Notes: generated by a model not told the origin, from the letters alone. A stretch of DNA of 64,000 nucleotides from Anastatus disparis (GCA_017163975.1 JAFFSR010000314.1:4438001-4502000); one strand, 5' to 3'. Shown: positions 10,851 through 24,500, counted from the stretch's first letter. Program-made: numbers and translations.

Positions 10851-11126
10851 TTGTGAATTCTTTATGAAATATTTTTATGTATTATTTTTAAAAGAATAAT
10901 ACCTCGGACATAGAATTATTTCAGAATCCTTTCAGTGAAATATTTCTGAAAGATTGTAGTCCTTTTATGAATCCTTTCAGAATCCTTTCAAAGTCCTTTC
11001 ATGCTGTATGGGTTAACTATTCATTTATAAAGTTATATTGAAGTTATAAACCAAATTTCAACGCATTTTATAATAAATAATTTTTTTATGATGTAATAGG
11101 TCGACAACTACCTTAAAGATTATCTT

Positions 11127-11265
11127 TTATATAAATTTTGCATGCAATTATTTTATTCCAGATGTAATATTATTTGCAAAAAAATCTTATTTACAAAACT
11201 TTTGTTGAATGTTTAATATTTAAGTTATAGTTGCTTCTGTTTTATGTTAATTTTGCATTAACATA
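11127..11265 (+). repeat. Direct repeat flanking the nested insertion, right copy
   Basis: Second copy of the sequence at 7206-7345 (ATTTTGCATGCAATTATTTT ... GCTTCTGTTTTATG). Confidence 0.75.
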
Positions 11266-11751
11266 AAACAGAATATTATTTTATTACTTTATTTTAAAAC
11301 AAAAAATTACTTGATTTTATAACGAATATTATAATAGCAAAGAAGTGTAACTTACAAAAATCCTATTGAAAGTTTAATATGTAGGTAACCGTTAATTGCA
11401 AATATCAACTAAAATATATAAATTTTAAATATTCTCACAAAATTAAAAATATTTATTCAGAGTATTAGTATTTAAAACATTTAATTCTTCCTATAAGATG
11501 CATCCCATAAATAGCTCTTATTGTAGTTTCATTATGTGTTTGTCAACAATCATTATTTTGTAGTAGCTTTCTAGTTCTGTAAAACTTAAGATGCGTTAAA
11601 AATTTAAATGACATTTATTGAATTATGTATTTTAATTTTTTGAATTTGCTTTTATAATATCTTTCTCGCATGTTTCTTATTTAGTATTTTCTTGTCTGTA
11701 AAGTTGCTAATATAAACTTATTCTTGCTGTGCTATTCTATTCCTTGCAATA

Positions 11752-14025
11752 ATGGAAGTAGATAGTTTACAAAGTCCATCTTCAGTAGGGGCTGTATTTA
11801 GGTTTAGTAATGATTGCATTAACAATGATTTGGATAATATTTTAGATGAGTTGAGAATGGATGACTCTTGTGCAGCAATTGCTTTACCACCGCATATTAT
11901 CAATGATTCTATTGGATTACTAAATAACTTGAAAGTAATTTTCCATGATCCATCCACGTCAAGAGATAATCAAATGAAAATTATTACAATGTTCCCAATC
12001 ACATGGAGTTATACTCAAATAAAACTATATTTTGATGCTTCTTATCATATGATCAAATATGCTCGTAGTGTTATCGAAGACAAGGGGATTTTGTCATCAC
12101 CTTATCACAAAATAGGTGTTTACTTTAGTATTTGTATGTAAATTTCAATTTTCTTTTAATATTTTAATTTATAAATATCGAATAATAATTTTATGGTAAG
12201 AGAAGCAAATGCAAAATATAAGGAAAATTCTTTTTCGAATTTTTTATATCTGTTAAGTTTTGGTATCTTTAAAGTTATTGTGTTTAAATGAAAATAATAA
12301 ATTAAATATTACCTAATATTGGCATTTAAAATATTTCTTTATTATACTTTAGAAATAATATAAGATGTGCTTCTAATATATTGATAACATTAACATTTTT
12401 TTTTATTTTAACTATTTAAAATAAAATATTTTTAAGTGTCTATAATCAAATTAACCATGTTAACTAAATAGGTATTAAAAATATTTTAAACAAACAAAAG
12501 TTGTTTATAATGAATAATATCATGAATATTTCGTTTTACATAAAATATTTTCTGCTTAGGTAAATCCATATCTTGTGATATAATCTCTTCAGTTACGAAC
12601 TTTTATTTAAGAGATGATATAACTTGGACTATGCCTGGCATGAAGGATGTAATATGTACAAGAAATAGTGATGGAATTAAAAAGAAACTTCAAAAGCGAC
12701 TGATTCTGTTGAATTTAACGGAATTATATCAGCTTTATAAATTGGAATTTCCAGAGAATAAAATTGGTCTCACAAAATTTACTATGTTGCGCCTAAAAAC
12801 TGTGTGTTAGCAGGAAGCAGTGGGACTCACAGCGTGTGTGTCTGTTCTTATCATCAAAATATAAAGTTGATGATTTCAGGTACTTTAATTTATTATGATC
12901 ATATATCTTAATATAAATAATAGTACTTCCAATTTTGAAGGCTTATTTTTTTTTACAGATAGTCATTTATCTAATTTTACAAAAAATGAAGAACAGAAAA
13001 TAACATCATATGTAAATTGTTCTGATTTTTTAATTTGTGAATCACTATCTGACTTGTGTTATTTAAACAACTACGAGAAATGTCCAGGATCTATCAATCT
13101 AGAGAAATTCTTATTAAAAGTGTTTGAAGATAATTACGTCACCTCGATTTCTTTCAAGCAGTGGATTAATAATCCACAAACAACTTTAGAAACTTTAATC
13201 AAGGAAACACCTGAATTTGTAAAATATTTTTGTGAAAAAGTAAAAGGATTACTTCCTCATGCAACAATAGCATCCAAACAATCTTCATATTCAAGAAAAT
13301 TAAAGGACCATCTGGAACCACATGAATTTCAAATAATTGTGGATTTTGCCGAAAATTACGCGTTCACGATTCAAGATGCTGCTCCTGGTTTCCATTGGAA
13401 TAACGCCCAAGCTACAATCTATAATGTCGTAATTTATTACAAAGAAAATGAAATCACAAAACATAAAAGTTTGGTTATAATTTCTGATTGCTCAATTCAT
13501 GATGCTGTATCAGTTTATTCGTTCCATAAAATAATTCAGAATTTTTCGAATGATGAATTTTCTTCCATAAAAAAGATTTATTATTTCTCTGACGGTGCCC
13601 CCCAACAGTATAAGAATTTCAAAAATGTTATTAATTTAGCTCATCATAAAATGGATTTTGGATCAGACGCTGAATGGCATTTTTATCCCACAGCCCATGG
13701 GAAAGGTCCATGTGATGGTCTTGGGGCAACAGTAAAAAGAGGAGCTCTTAGAGCAAGCCTACAGAGATCAACAATTGAGCCAATTTTGACAAGTGAAGAT
13801 CTATTTCATTGACTAAGCACAACTGAAAGAATGCCAAATATAACCTTCAAATATTCTACCCAGAAAAATTATGATCAAACTAAAAAATTTTTAGCCAAAT
13901 GGTTTCACAATAACAGACGGGTACAACATCTTCAGGACCAGTACTGTTTGATTCCAATTGATAGTACCATAAGAGCAAAACTATATTCTGAATATAATTT
14001 TTATACAGACACTGTTATTTTATAA
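11752..14025 (+). pseudogene. HGKGxxDGxG-family transposase-like gene, broken
   Basis: A three-exon gene body follows the probable first exon at 6959. Exon 11752-about 12116 ends before a GTGTTT donor. Exon about 12560-12879 reads DDITWTMPGMKDVICTRN, then a one-base deletion near 12792, after which the shifted frame gives CVLAGSSGTHSVCVCSYHQN. The intron has a GTACTT donor at 12880 and a poly-T/CAG acceptor at 12958. The last exon, 12959-14025, contains QDAAPGFHWNNAQ, IISDCSIHDA, YYFSDGAPQQYKN and WHFYPTAHGKGPCDGLGA. A TGA at 13810-13812 lies in frame where the flanking frame continues to 14025. The spaced acidic residues (ISD, SDG, DG) would suit an RNase H-like DDE domain, but that is my inference. 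Both lesions mean it is inactive. Confidence 0.65.
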
Positions 14026-14580
14026 TTTTTCTCTGTCTTCGACCAATGTAAAGAAAAGTTATTGTTATTTGCTTAATTTTGATTAAATTATATATTTAAG
14101 GATAAAAATAAATATTATTATTATAAAATAACATTTTCCTAAATAAAACATACTTCATATTGTTTAAAGTTAGGATGTTAAAAGATTAAAGTATTGGTCA
14201 TTATTATAGTTTTTATTTTGATTATTAAATATTTTATGATAATGATGATGATCATGATAATGATTATTATTATTATTTTTATTATGATTAATATTTTCTA
14301 GTAACTGAAATAATTAAGATGCACCAGAGTAGCTTTAAATATTGGTTTAGATTATCATTCTTAATTACCTTATACTATTAGTCATTGCTATATGTTTATT
14401 TTTAATTATAGTATAATTAATGACAAAAATAATAATAATCATCACTACATAACATTCTTCTAAAAGGAAAAGACTTTTGATATTCTTATTTTGAGTAATG
14501 ATTGTAAAAATAGAACTAATCATCGCCCTATCATATTTTCATTTATTATAATTATTTTTTTTAAGTTGAAAAGTATTTAA
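14026..14580. other. AT-rich stretch, no gene seen
   Basis: AT-rich sequence with a (GATGAT/ATTATT) simple-repeat patch near 14235-14285; nothing else recognised. Confidence 0.5.
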
Positions 14581-14990
14581 AAATTAAAATGTCACTAGAA
14601 TGGAAATAAAATGAAAAAGTACTTGTCAACAGTTTGACAATCCACGAATACAAAATTTTTTAATTTTGTAATATTTTATAATTAATAAATTTTATGCATC
14701 TTGAATTTATTTAATTAAATTTCTTTTATTTCCAGATATATGATATAAATATTAATTTCTAAATATATTTTTGAATTTTCTCAATGCATAGTCTATTTGC
14801 AAAATTAAAATGTCACTAGAATGAGGATGAAATCAAAAAATACTTGCCAAAAGTTCCACAATCTATAAATAAAACATTCTTTGAATTCGTAATAAATTTT
14901 TATATTAAATCAATTTCATGCCTATAGAATTTATTTTACTTCATTTCTTTTACTTCTAGATATATGATATAAATATTAATTCTAAATAAA
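14581..14990 (+). repeat. Diverged tandem duplication of about 220 bp
   Basis: AAATTAAAATGTCACTAGAA occurs at 14581 and 14802. Both copies continue through a cognate region to ATATATGATATAAATATTAA. The copies differ at many positions, so the duplication is old. Confidence 0.8.
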
Positions 14991-15736
14991 TAATATGTAT
15001 TAAAAAAATTTTTAACACATATTTAAAATCATTATAATAACAATTTATTGAAACACCTAAATATGTTTTGGTTACGAGTGTACTTTGAGGATGTCTAAAT
15101 AATGAACAGTTGATATTTCAATTCAGATTCTAAATTAATAATTAAATTATTAAGAAATAGATCTCTTTTAAGATATTTAAAAATCATTTGTTCGTATATT
15201 GCATTATCTATAATCGAAGAACCAAATCCACAGTATATATGTTTTAAATTGAAAATTCCATTTTATTTTTTAATATTCAAAGTTCTATAGCTCTTCTCTC
15301 AGTTCTATGCCTAAGATGAGACAAAGCTCACTTCAAGATATTATAAAAAGACATAACATAGTGCAACCTGAGTGAAATCAACCTGGTCGAACACCAGAAA
15401 TTCAAAATTACATGAAAGTACAAAATGAACCAATCAGAAGACAGCAATTCTGAGATTTAAAAAAATTTGTGTAGATTCTACTCATTATTTGCAACAATAA
15501 ATATATTCATAAGTGAATCTCTAAAATCCTTAGTTTCTGAGGAAAAAATAATTAAGTTGGTAATTTAACAAAAAAATTTGAAAAATCACAATATTCTATT
15601 ACTTATTACTCGTAATCCCTTTGACCTATGCCTCTAAAAATTTTTTTTAATTTTTCGGGTATCAAATAGAACCTCTTCACGGATTTTCAGCAAATTATAT
15701 TTTTTTGTCAGTCGAGTTGACATGAAACGTCCCATA
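14991..15736. other. AT-rich stretch, no gene seen
   Basis: No coding signal. The last 100 bp (CAGTCGAGTTGACATGAAAC) are less AT-rich and could be a transposon terminus, but I see no partner end. Confidence 0.4.
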
Positions 15737-15738
15737 TA

Positions 15739-16201
15739 CAGGGTGGGTCAAAAGTACCGGAACGGCAAAAAAACTCTGCGGGATTGTATTTTAGGAGGAA
15801 AAGCTTAAAACAAAAGATAGAGGATATTTTCTTGGCTATTCGACGGTGATAATGACCATAACCTTGACCATAACCTTGAATGTCATTTTAACGTCAAGTT
15901 AATTTCTTTAAATGAGAACCCATAATTTTCACCTCAAAAATGAAAAGATCGGAAAATTTTACGTACATACATATCCAGACGTAAAATTTTCCGCTCTTTT
16001 CATTTTTGAGGTGAAAATTATGGGTGCCCATTTAAAGAAATGAACTTGACCTTGAAACGACATTCAAGGTTATGGTCAAGGTCATGGTCATTATCACCGT
16101 TGAATAGCCAAGAAAATATCCTCTATCTTTTGTTTTAAGCTTTCCCTCCTAAAATACAATCCCGCAGAGTTATTTTGCTGTTCTAGTACTTTTGGCCCAC
16201 C

Positions 16202-16204
<3 letters not shown>
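15739..16204. mobile_element. 466-bp palindromic MITE, CAGGGTGGGTCAAAAG ends
   Basis: CAGGGTGGGTCAAAAGTACC at 15739 and its near-complement ending CCCACCCTG at 16204 are flanked by TA on each side (15737-15738, 16205-16206). The arms run almost to the centre (about 225 bp each), including CTCTGCGGGATTGTATTTTA and CAAGGTTATGGTCAAGGT. This is a mariner-type target and a foldback MITE with no coding capacity. Confidence 0.9.

Positions 16205-16236
<32 letters not shown>
16205..16236. repeat. (TA)n run
   Basis: TA dinucleotides directly between the palindromic MITE and the start of the giant foldback element. Confidence 0.9.
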
Positions 16237-16237
<1 letters not shown>

Positions 16238-16439
16238 CATCAACGAGAATCCAATAGCATACATAAAAACGTGTTATAACGTAATTTTAAACTATTAAAC
16301 ATTTTAAATATTTAAAAATTTTAAAAATTGGAATTTATTTCCATCTGTACGTAGTTGTAACGTTTTTCTGACGTTACGAAAAATTTTGAAATGTTGACTC
16401 ATCTCCTGTAGATATTATTAAATTTTATATTGTTTTTAC

Positions 16440-17995
16440 GTGTACGTACGCGTGTGTACGTGTTTGTACGTGTTTGTACGCAATTGTACGCGTGTGTATG
16501 TGTTTGTACGTGTCTGTACGCAATCGTACGCGTGTGTACGTGTTCGTAAGTGTTTGTACGTCTGTGGAAGTGTTTCTACGTAATTCTACGAGTATGTACG
16601 TGTTTGGACGTGTTTGTACATGTATGAATGTGGGTGTGTGTGTTTGTACGTGTTGGTACGTATGGGTAAGTATGTGTACGTGTTTGTACGTAATTGTACG
16701 TGCCTGTACGTGTTTGTACGTATGTGTACGTGATTGTTTGTGTGATTACGTGTTTGTACGTATGTGTACGTGATTGTTCGTGTGTTTGCGTGTTTGTACG
16801 TGTGTGTACGTGATTGTTCGTGATTGTACATGTTTGTACGTGATTCTATGTAATTGTACGCTTTTGTACGGGTTTTACGTGGGAACGAGTTTGTACGTGT
16901 CTGCACGTGTATGTACGCTGTTTTACATATTTGTACGTGTTCGCACGTATTTGTACGTAAGTGTACGTATTTTTACATGTCTGTACGTGTTCGTACGTGC
17001 GTTTCCGTGTTTGTACGTGTATGTACGTGTCTGGACGTGTTTGTTAGTATATGTTTGTTTGTGATTTTACGTGTGTGTAAGTATTTGTACGTGTTTGTAC
17101 ATGTTTGTACGTTAGTGTCCATGTTTGTACGTGTTTTCGCGTGTATGTACGTGTGTTTACGTGTTTCTACGTATTTCTACGTGTGAACACTTTTCCGCAT
17201 TCGTGTATGAGTAGTACGTGTTTACACGTGTGTGTGTGCGTGTGTACGGGTTCGTACGTAATTTTACGTATTTTTACGTGTGTGTACGTGTTTGTATGTG
17301 TTTGTACGTTAGTGTACGTGTTTTTACGTGATTGTAAGTGATTCTGCATGTCTGTACGTGTTTGTACGTGTTGACACGTCTTTGTACATGATTGTACGTG
17401 TCTGTACACGTTTTTGCATTTGTGTACGTGTTTGTACGTGTGTTTACGTGATTGTTCGTGTGTGTGCGTGTTTGTACGTTTGAGTACGTGATTGTTTGTG
17501 TGTGTACATGATTCGTATGTGATTGTACATGTCTGTTCGTAATTCTACGTGATTATACGTTTTTGCACGGGTTTTTTGCGTGTACGTGTTTGTACGTGTC
17601 TGCACGTGTGTGTACGTGTTTGTACGTATTTTTACGTCGTCGCACGTGTTTGTACGTGTTTTTACGTGCTTGTACGTTTTTGTACGTTTTTGTACATGTT
17701 TTTGTGTATTTGTACGTGTGTGTACATGTGTATATGTGTGTGTATGTGTGTGCGTGTTTGTATGTGTTTGTTCGTGTTTGTACCTGTTCGTACGTATTTC
17801 TTTGTGTGTGTACGTGTTTGTGTGTGTTCGTAAGTGTGTGCATGTGGGTGGTCGTGTGCGTGTGTATGTGTATCTACGTGGGTGTACGTATTCGTATATG
17901 TGTATAAGTGTGTGCACTTGTTCGTATGTGCCCGTACGTGTTTGTACGTCTGTGTACGCGTGTGTATGTGCGCGCACGTGTTCCACATGCAACAA
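16440..17995 (+). repeat. 10-bp tandem array, unit TACGTGTTTG
   Basis: About 155 degenerate copies of TACGTGTTTG, with the TACG core best conserved (variants TACGCAATTG, TACGTGATTG, TACGTATTTG). Because 10 is not a multiple of 3, each frame cycles over 30 bp. This makes stop-poor Val/Cys/Tyr-rich or Thr/His/Asn-rich frames on both strands that are artefacts, not genes. Confidence 0.95.
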
Positions 17996-20900
17996 TACAC
18001 GATTATTTATAGTTATACACTTTGGCAGATTATAGCACACGCTCGCACACGTTAATTCAGGGACATTGATATACTCATACACACATTATTAATAATATTA
18101 CTATTCAGAATTAATTCAGTTATTTCTATAATAATAAGTTTTAACGATGACGATGACCGTTTTGTTTCTAATGATGTTTTTGACGATTACTTTGAAAAGG
18201 ATGACTTCGTCTTTTTATTTTAACGATTATGATATATACGTAATCATAATTAATTTTTTTATTGAGTGTGCTTTTAATGTCATGTGAAGTTCGTGCATGT
18301 TCAAGAGCATATTCTTACAGAACTTAGTTATAAGGACAACGTTTCTTCCAAGTCTGTTTATTCAGGACTCATCAGTGAGGCTTTTAAAATTATTTTAAAA
18401 AGACTGTGCCTTAGACGTTTATACTAGCTTTCTATTCATTGTCAATAATTATACAATATGTTGATGAAATTCTGAAAGTTACTTCAAACATACAAGTTTA
18501 TTGACTGTATATTTATAATTAATTGTTAAATTTACGTTCTATTTATGTGCAGTCATACATAATATATTTCTGATTTAAAATTGATTATCTTGCTTTTGTT
18601 CACTACACCTGCCTTTCCGGTAATACTACAAAATTTGAATATTGTAAGTTCAATACAAGTGAACATAAATAAATAAATTCGTTTAATTTAAGATGTGAAC
18701 CGTTATTTTAATTTATTTATATTACTCTCACCTGATTTTAATTTTTTAAAACATCGTATCAATTTTCCTTAAATTTAAACTCACTTTCTTAAACTTTCTT
18801 TCAAACTTTTTTTGATATCTTTTTTATTACTTAATAAGTTGTAGTTGACATTTTTTATTTTTTCGTTTCAATTTTCTCTAATTTTGCACAATTATTTTAG
18901 CATGTTTTACTTTTCGCGTGATTGCGAATACTGAGACTCAAAGACAAAGATAAAACGATTAGTATTATAAGCACCTAAATCAGTTACTCTAATTTAGTGC
19001 TACATGAAGAGGTTATCTTAGTTAGTTATGAAACAGAATCTCACCGATAAAATACTTGCTGGTAAAGATGTAGCACTTAAATGAAGTAACAGTTGCTACT
19101 CAAGCAACGATACTCAAGCTTTAAGTCATACTTGATGCTCAAGACACGACTATAAAATGAATATATAATTATGCCTTATTTGTATCAACGCATGACAGCC
19201 CTAATATCTTATAGTTTTATTTTTCAAAGTAATTCTTTATAATTGGACTCTGAAACTTTAACTTCTTAAAGGTATTTCTGAGATTTATATGGTTTTCTAA
19301 AATTTTCCATATTTTTAGATACGAAACTTATTCGAAAAGATAAAGACAGACATTCAGACCAAACTTACACTCCACCTTTCAATTCACATTTTTGGATATA
19401 AAACTCCATTGGTAAAATGTCTAAGCATCCGTAGACTGTAATCTTTCAAGTTGGATTTTGGAAATTTATATTAACTATCATTTTACATTGCAAATTCTTA
19501 TTGTATGAAGAAATTTGACCGAGCGACGTTACGAGCGATATATTGTACGCTAGTTATTTAATTAAATGATAAAAATATTTTAAATAACATTCCACATTAC
19601 CCAATGTGGTATTGTTAATACAGCTATGTTCTAATCACCAGCTGATACTCACCTGCCTTAAACAAGTTTCAACACCACCCATACTGATGAAAAAATAAGA
19701 AATTTCTACTTGAAATTCCTAAACATAGTATCTTGTTGGCAACTAGACTATACTTATCTGAAAGTAAAACAGATATTATTATGTACAAAGTAGTTTCTAC
19801 CTAGGTCAGATAAAACTTCCTCAAACAACTTCCAACGACAAGCTCATTTTCCTTGAGGTAAGCTTAAATGTGTCTGCTTGCTTCTGCTTGGGGTTGATTT
19901 TAACAAAATATTGACTAGAATTTTTTATTTTTTTACAGTAAAATAAGGCATTGTCAATGGCGCGTTGGATTTTTTTATCATTTTAATTTGAAAACAAAAG
20001 AATACTATCTTTATGAAAATTTGAAAATTGCAAAAGAGGTACCCTTCACTAGTATCCTTTAATTATACTAGCTTTAATTTAAAATAAATAACAATTAGAA
20101 AAAATATTTCATCTGTTTTAATGTTACTATATATTTAAATTAATCAAAAAGACAACCATTACAATAAATATTAATTAATTAATTTGTTTTTATAGAAGTA
20201 ATTATAGTTATTATATTTTTAAATCAATATTTTATCTTTAAAACCGTAACGGTTATTTTATTTTCGTTACAATAAAGAATTAACTTTAATTAAATATGAA
20301 TTTAACTGAGTATATTAATTTAACTATAAGTCGCTGAAAACTAAGAATTTTATTGAATATTACACAGCGAACTCCGATTGTGCTAGTTAGTAAAATTATT
20401 GATGAGCGATAAGACCTTACTTGATATACTTGTCGCTTGCTGCACTTACTGCGTCTCTCTCTTTCTTTCTCTCTTAGCTGATCGAGAGACGCGTTGCTGG
20501 TAGCACAATCTTCCTTCGTGATACAAGTGCAAAATTGCGTTGTATTAAACCACGTAATATTACGTGAATAATTAATCTATACCTACAGACAAGGACCGCG
20601 GAGGCGCTGGAGTGAACAACGAAAAATAAATTTTATATTGTATATATAATCAGGCAATATAAATTAATAAAAAGCACGTTGTATGTCAAGTTCAGATAAT
20701 TTATTAAATAATAAGAAATTGATATAATAAGGTTAATAATAACAATAATTTGATAAATTAAAGTTAACGCAAACAAAAAAAAGTTATTTTAATTGTTACA
20801 TCTATGTATTAGAAAACGATCGCAAATAAAGGTGGATGTGACGCGAACTAATGCTTTACTAAGCTAGAATGAATACGCGCACTTTTAAATCTAAAGTTTT

Positions 20901-21504
20901 CCCGAGAAAAAAAACTTTAGTTAACAAGATGTATAAATTACTTACTAATGCGCGTTGAAGCTTTTACTAACATACATACATCGAGTGTCATTCAGCGTTG
21001 TCCAACGTAGCGCAAATACGAAACAGCCTGGTCGCTGAGGCTCGCTGACAGCAATTAAGTCGATCGACCGCGAGTACCAGTTAATAATATTTGCCGGGAA
21101 AACAGCTGTAGATGCTCAGTTGTCCCAGTCAGAAGTCTTTTCCTTTCAAAAGCACAAGGTCTATGTTGCGAGTCTACGCTAACGCAATATAGTGGCTCTC
21201 AAGGAAAAATCAAAAGAGTAAAATTCTAGGGATGCGTGCTTGTAGACTGCAAGGAAATGTCTGCCTTACATAAGTCAGGAATATATAATTAAACGTGTGT
21301 GCTGATGAACCGCCGGAAATGTTCTGACGCGCCTCGTAGCTTTCTTGTTCCTCGTGCGCGTGCTACTTGTCGAGTTATGTGCTAATTCACGTAACTTAAA
21401 TAAGTTATATGACAGAGCGTGTGTTATTTTATTTTACCTAAGCGCACAAGATTTCCGAACAAGTTATGTATAAAAAAATATAAAAAATATTAGCCCACAT
21501 TTGC
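17996..21504. other. Non-array centre of the foldback element
   Basis: 3.5 kb without tandem units. The left two thirds is AT-rich. The part from about 20340 to 21440 is distinctly less AT-rich and includes a 135-bp hairpin (20376-20510). A short acidic frame occurs at about 18130-18228 (NDDDDRF ... DDYFEKDDF) but lacks splice or start context. I see no transposase or cargo gene. Confidence 0.5.
20376..20510. repeat. Nested hairpin in the foldback centre
   Basis: Outer arms GATTGTGCTAG and its near-complement CTGGTAGCACAATC. Inner arms GCGTCTCTC (20451) and GAGAGACGC (20484), separated by a pyrimidine-rich CTTTCTTTCTCTCTTAG stretch. Confidence 0.7.
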
Positions 21505-24500
21505 TTACACACTCGTACAAACACGTACATTCACGTACAAACACGTAAACACACGTACAGACACATACAAACACGTACACACACGTACAAACACGTTCAA
21601 ACGCGTACCTCCACGTGCAGATATGTATAAACACGTACAAATACATTCACAAAGGTACAATTACGTACAAACAAGTACACACATGTACACAAACGTACGC
21701 GCATGTACACCCAACGTACAAACACGTACACATACATACGGATACGTACAAACACGTACACACACGAACAGAAACGTACACAAACGTACAAACACGTACA
21801 CACGCGTACATTAACTTACATACTTGTACAAGCAAGTACGAACACGTACAAATACGAACAAACACGTGCGGATACCTATAATCATGTACAATCACGTACA
21901 AAAACGTACACAAAGGTACAATTACGTACAAACAAGTACACACACGTACAGAAACGTATACATACGTGCAGACACGTACACACGCGTACAGACATGTACA
22001 CACATGTACAGACACGTACATAAACGTATGAACATGTACATTAACAGAACACACGCGTACATTAACTTACACACTCGTACAACCACGTACAGACACGTAC
22101 GCACACGTACAATAACGTATAGTCACGTACAAACATCAACACACCTAAGAACATGTACAAAAAGGTACACACGCGTGGGAACACGTACAAACACGTACAA
22201 ACACGTACACACGAACAAAGACTTAAAGCCACGTACAAACACTTGCAAACACGTACGCATGCGTACAGATACGTACAAACATGTAGAAACACAAATACAC
22301 GCTAACAAACACATACAAACACGTACACATACGTACACTCACGTACCAACTCGTACAAACATGTGTAAACATGTAAAAACACGTACGATTTCGTACAAAC
22401 ACTCACATTTATGTACAAACACGTACAATTACGTACAAATACGTACACACACGTATACACACGTATGCACAAGTACAGACACGTAAAACCATGTATACAC
22501 ACGTATATACACAAAAACACGTACACACGTACCAACACATACATACACGTACACATACTCACGCATACGTACACGCGCGTACGCATACGTACATACACGT
22601 ACAAACACTCACAAACTCGTACACACACGTACGCACACGTGCAGACACGCGCATATACGTACAAACACGTACACATACGTACACTCACGTACCAACTCGT
22701 ACAAACATGTGTAAACATGTAAAAACACGTACGATTTCGTACAAACACTCACATTTATGTACAAACACGTACAATTACGTACAAATACGTACACACACGT
22801 ATACACACGTATGCACAAGTACAGACACGTAAAACCATGTATACACACGTATATACACAAAAACACGTACACACGTACCAACACATACATAGACGTACCA
22901 ACACATACATACACGTACACATACTCACACATACGTACACGCACGTACGCATACGTACATACACGTACAAACACTCACAAACTCGTACACACACGTACGC
23001 ACACGTGCAGACACGCGTATATACGTACAAACACGTACACACTCGTACATTCACTTAGACACTCGTACAGAAACGTACTGACACGTACAAATACCTACTA
23101 TCACGAACACACACGTACAGACACGTACATATACGTATCAACACGTATACACGCGGATATTTGAATACACGATCGTACAAACACGCATATTTACGTACAA
23201 ACACGTACAAATACGTGTAGATACGTACACACGTATACAAACACGTACAATCACGCACATACACGTACGAACACGTACAAACACGTACACTCATAAACCA
23301 TCAGATACAAACACGTACAATCACGTACTCCAACGTACAAACACGCACAGACACGTACAAATAAACACAGACACGTACGCACACGTACAATCACGTATAG
23401 ACACGTAGAATCACGAACACACGTAAGAAGACGTACAAAAAGGTACACACACGTAGGAACATGTACAAACACGTTCACACACAAATAATCAGGTACTAAT
23501 GCCTACAATCACGTACATACACGTACAAACACTTACAAACTCGTACTTACATGTATACATACGTACAGACACGTACGTATACGTACAAACACGTACACAC
23601 ATGTACACAAACGTACGCGCATGTACACCCAACGTACAAACACGTACACATACATACAGATACGTACAAACACGTACACACACGTACAGAAACGTACATA
23701 AACGTACAAACACGTACACACGCGTACATTAACTTACATTCTTGTACAAGCACGTACGAACACGTACAAATACAAACAAACACGTGCGGATACGTATAAT
23801 CATGTACAAACACGTACAAAAACGTACACAAAGGTACAATTACGTACAAACAAGTACACACACGTATAGAAACATACATGTACGTACAAACACGTACACA
23901 CTCGTACATTTGCTTACACACTTGTACAAACACGTACACACTTGTACATTTACTTACACACTCTTACAAACACTTACTGACACGTACAAACACGTTTGAA
24001 CACGTAGAAAAATGTGCAAATACGTACAGACACGTACACACGTATACAAACACTTACAATCGTGCACACACACCTACGAACACGTACAGAGACGTACGCA
24101 CACGTACAATCACGAACACATGTAAGAAGACGTACAAATTGGTACAATCATGAACACACGTAAGAAGACGTACAAAAAGGTACACATACGTAGGAACACG
24201 TACAAACACGTTCGCAGACAAACAATTAAGTGCAAAAACGTACACACTTGTACATTTACTTACACACTCGTACATACACGTACTGACACGTACAAACACG
24301 TACAAACACGTTCGCAGACAAACAATCAGGTACAAACACGTACAATTACGTACACACACATACAAACACTTATAAACTCGTACAATTACGTACACACACG
24401 TACAAATACTTATAAACTCGTACACACACGTACAAATACGTTCACTCACTTACAAACACTCATACACACCTACAATCAACTGCAAACACATACGAACGCA

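Larger units (their letters stand above)
7637..11012. mobile_element. 3.4-kb array element with CCCAYACAGCATGAAAG ends
   Basis: The left end reads CCCACACAGCATGAAAG; the right end is its complement CTTTCATGCTGTATGGG, followed by TTAA (TTTA on the left). Between them are eight occurrences of AAGGAYTTTGA at 7850, 8132, 8413, 8695, 8977, 9258, 9539 and 9820 (period 281-282 bp). Then come a distinctive core (9903-10040), a (TG)n tract, and four occurrences of AAGGATT at 10306, 10482, 10658 and 10834 (period 176 bp). There are no long frames. It looks non-autonomous; the TTAA target and CCC start suggest a piggyBac-like mobiliser. Confidence 0.75.
7402..11112. mobile_element. TTAA-flanked MITE carrying a larger nested element
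   Basis: GGTAGTTGTCGAC at 7402 and its complement ending at 11112 are each bordered by TTAA (7398-7401, 11113-11116), the piggyBac-type target. The inverted arms extend about 100 bp (7402-7501 and 11016-11112). Without the nested element at 7637-11012 this would be a roughly 330-bp MITE. It has no transposase and sits in the first intron of the HGKG-family gene. piggyBac mobilisation is an inference from the TTAA sites. Confidence 0.75.

Noticed and set aside
16474..18082. Many overlapping open frames of 70-210 codons on both strands (Val/Cys/Tyr-rich or Thr/His/Asn-rich)
   Set aside because: They are produced by the 10-bp unit, which cycles through all frames every 30 bp and rarely makes stops; no start context, domain or codon bias.
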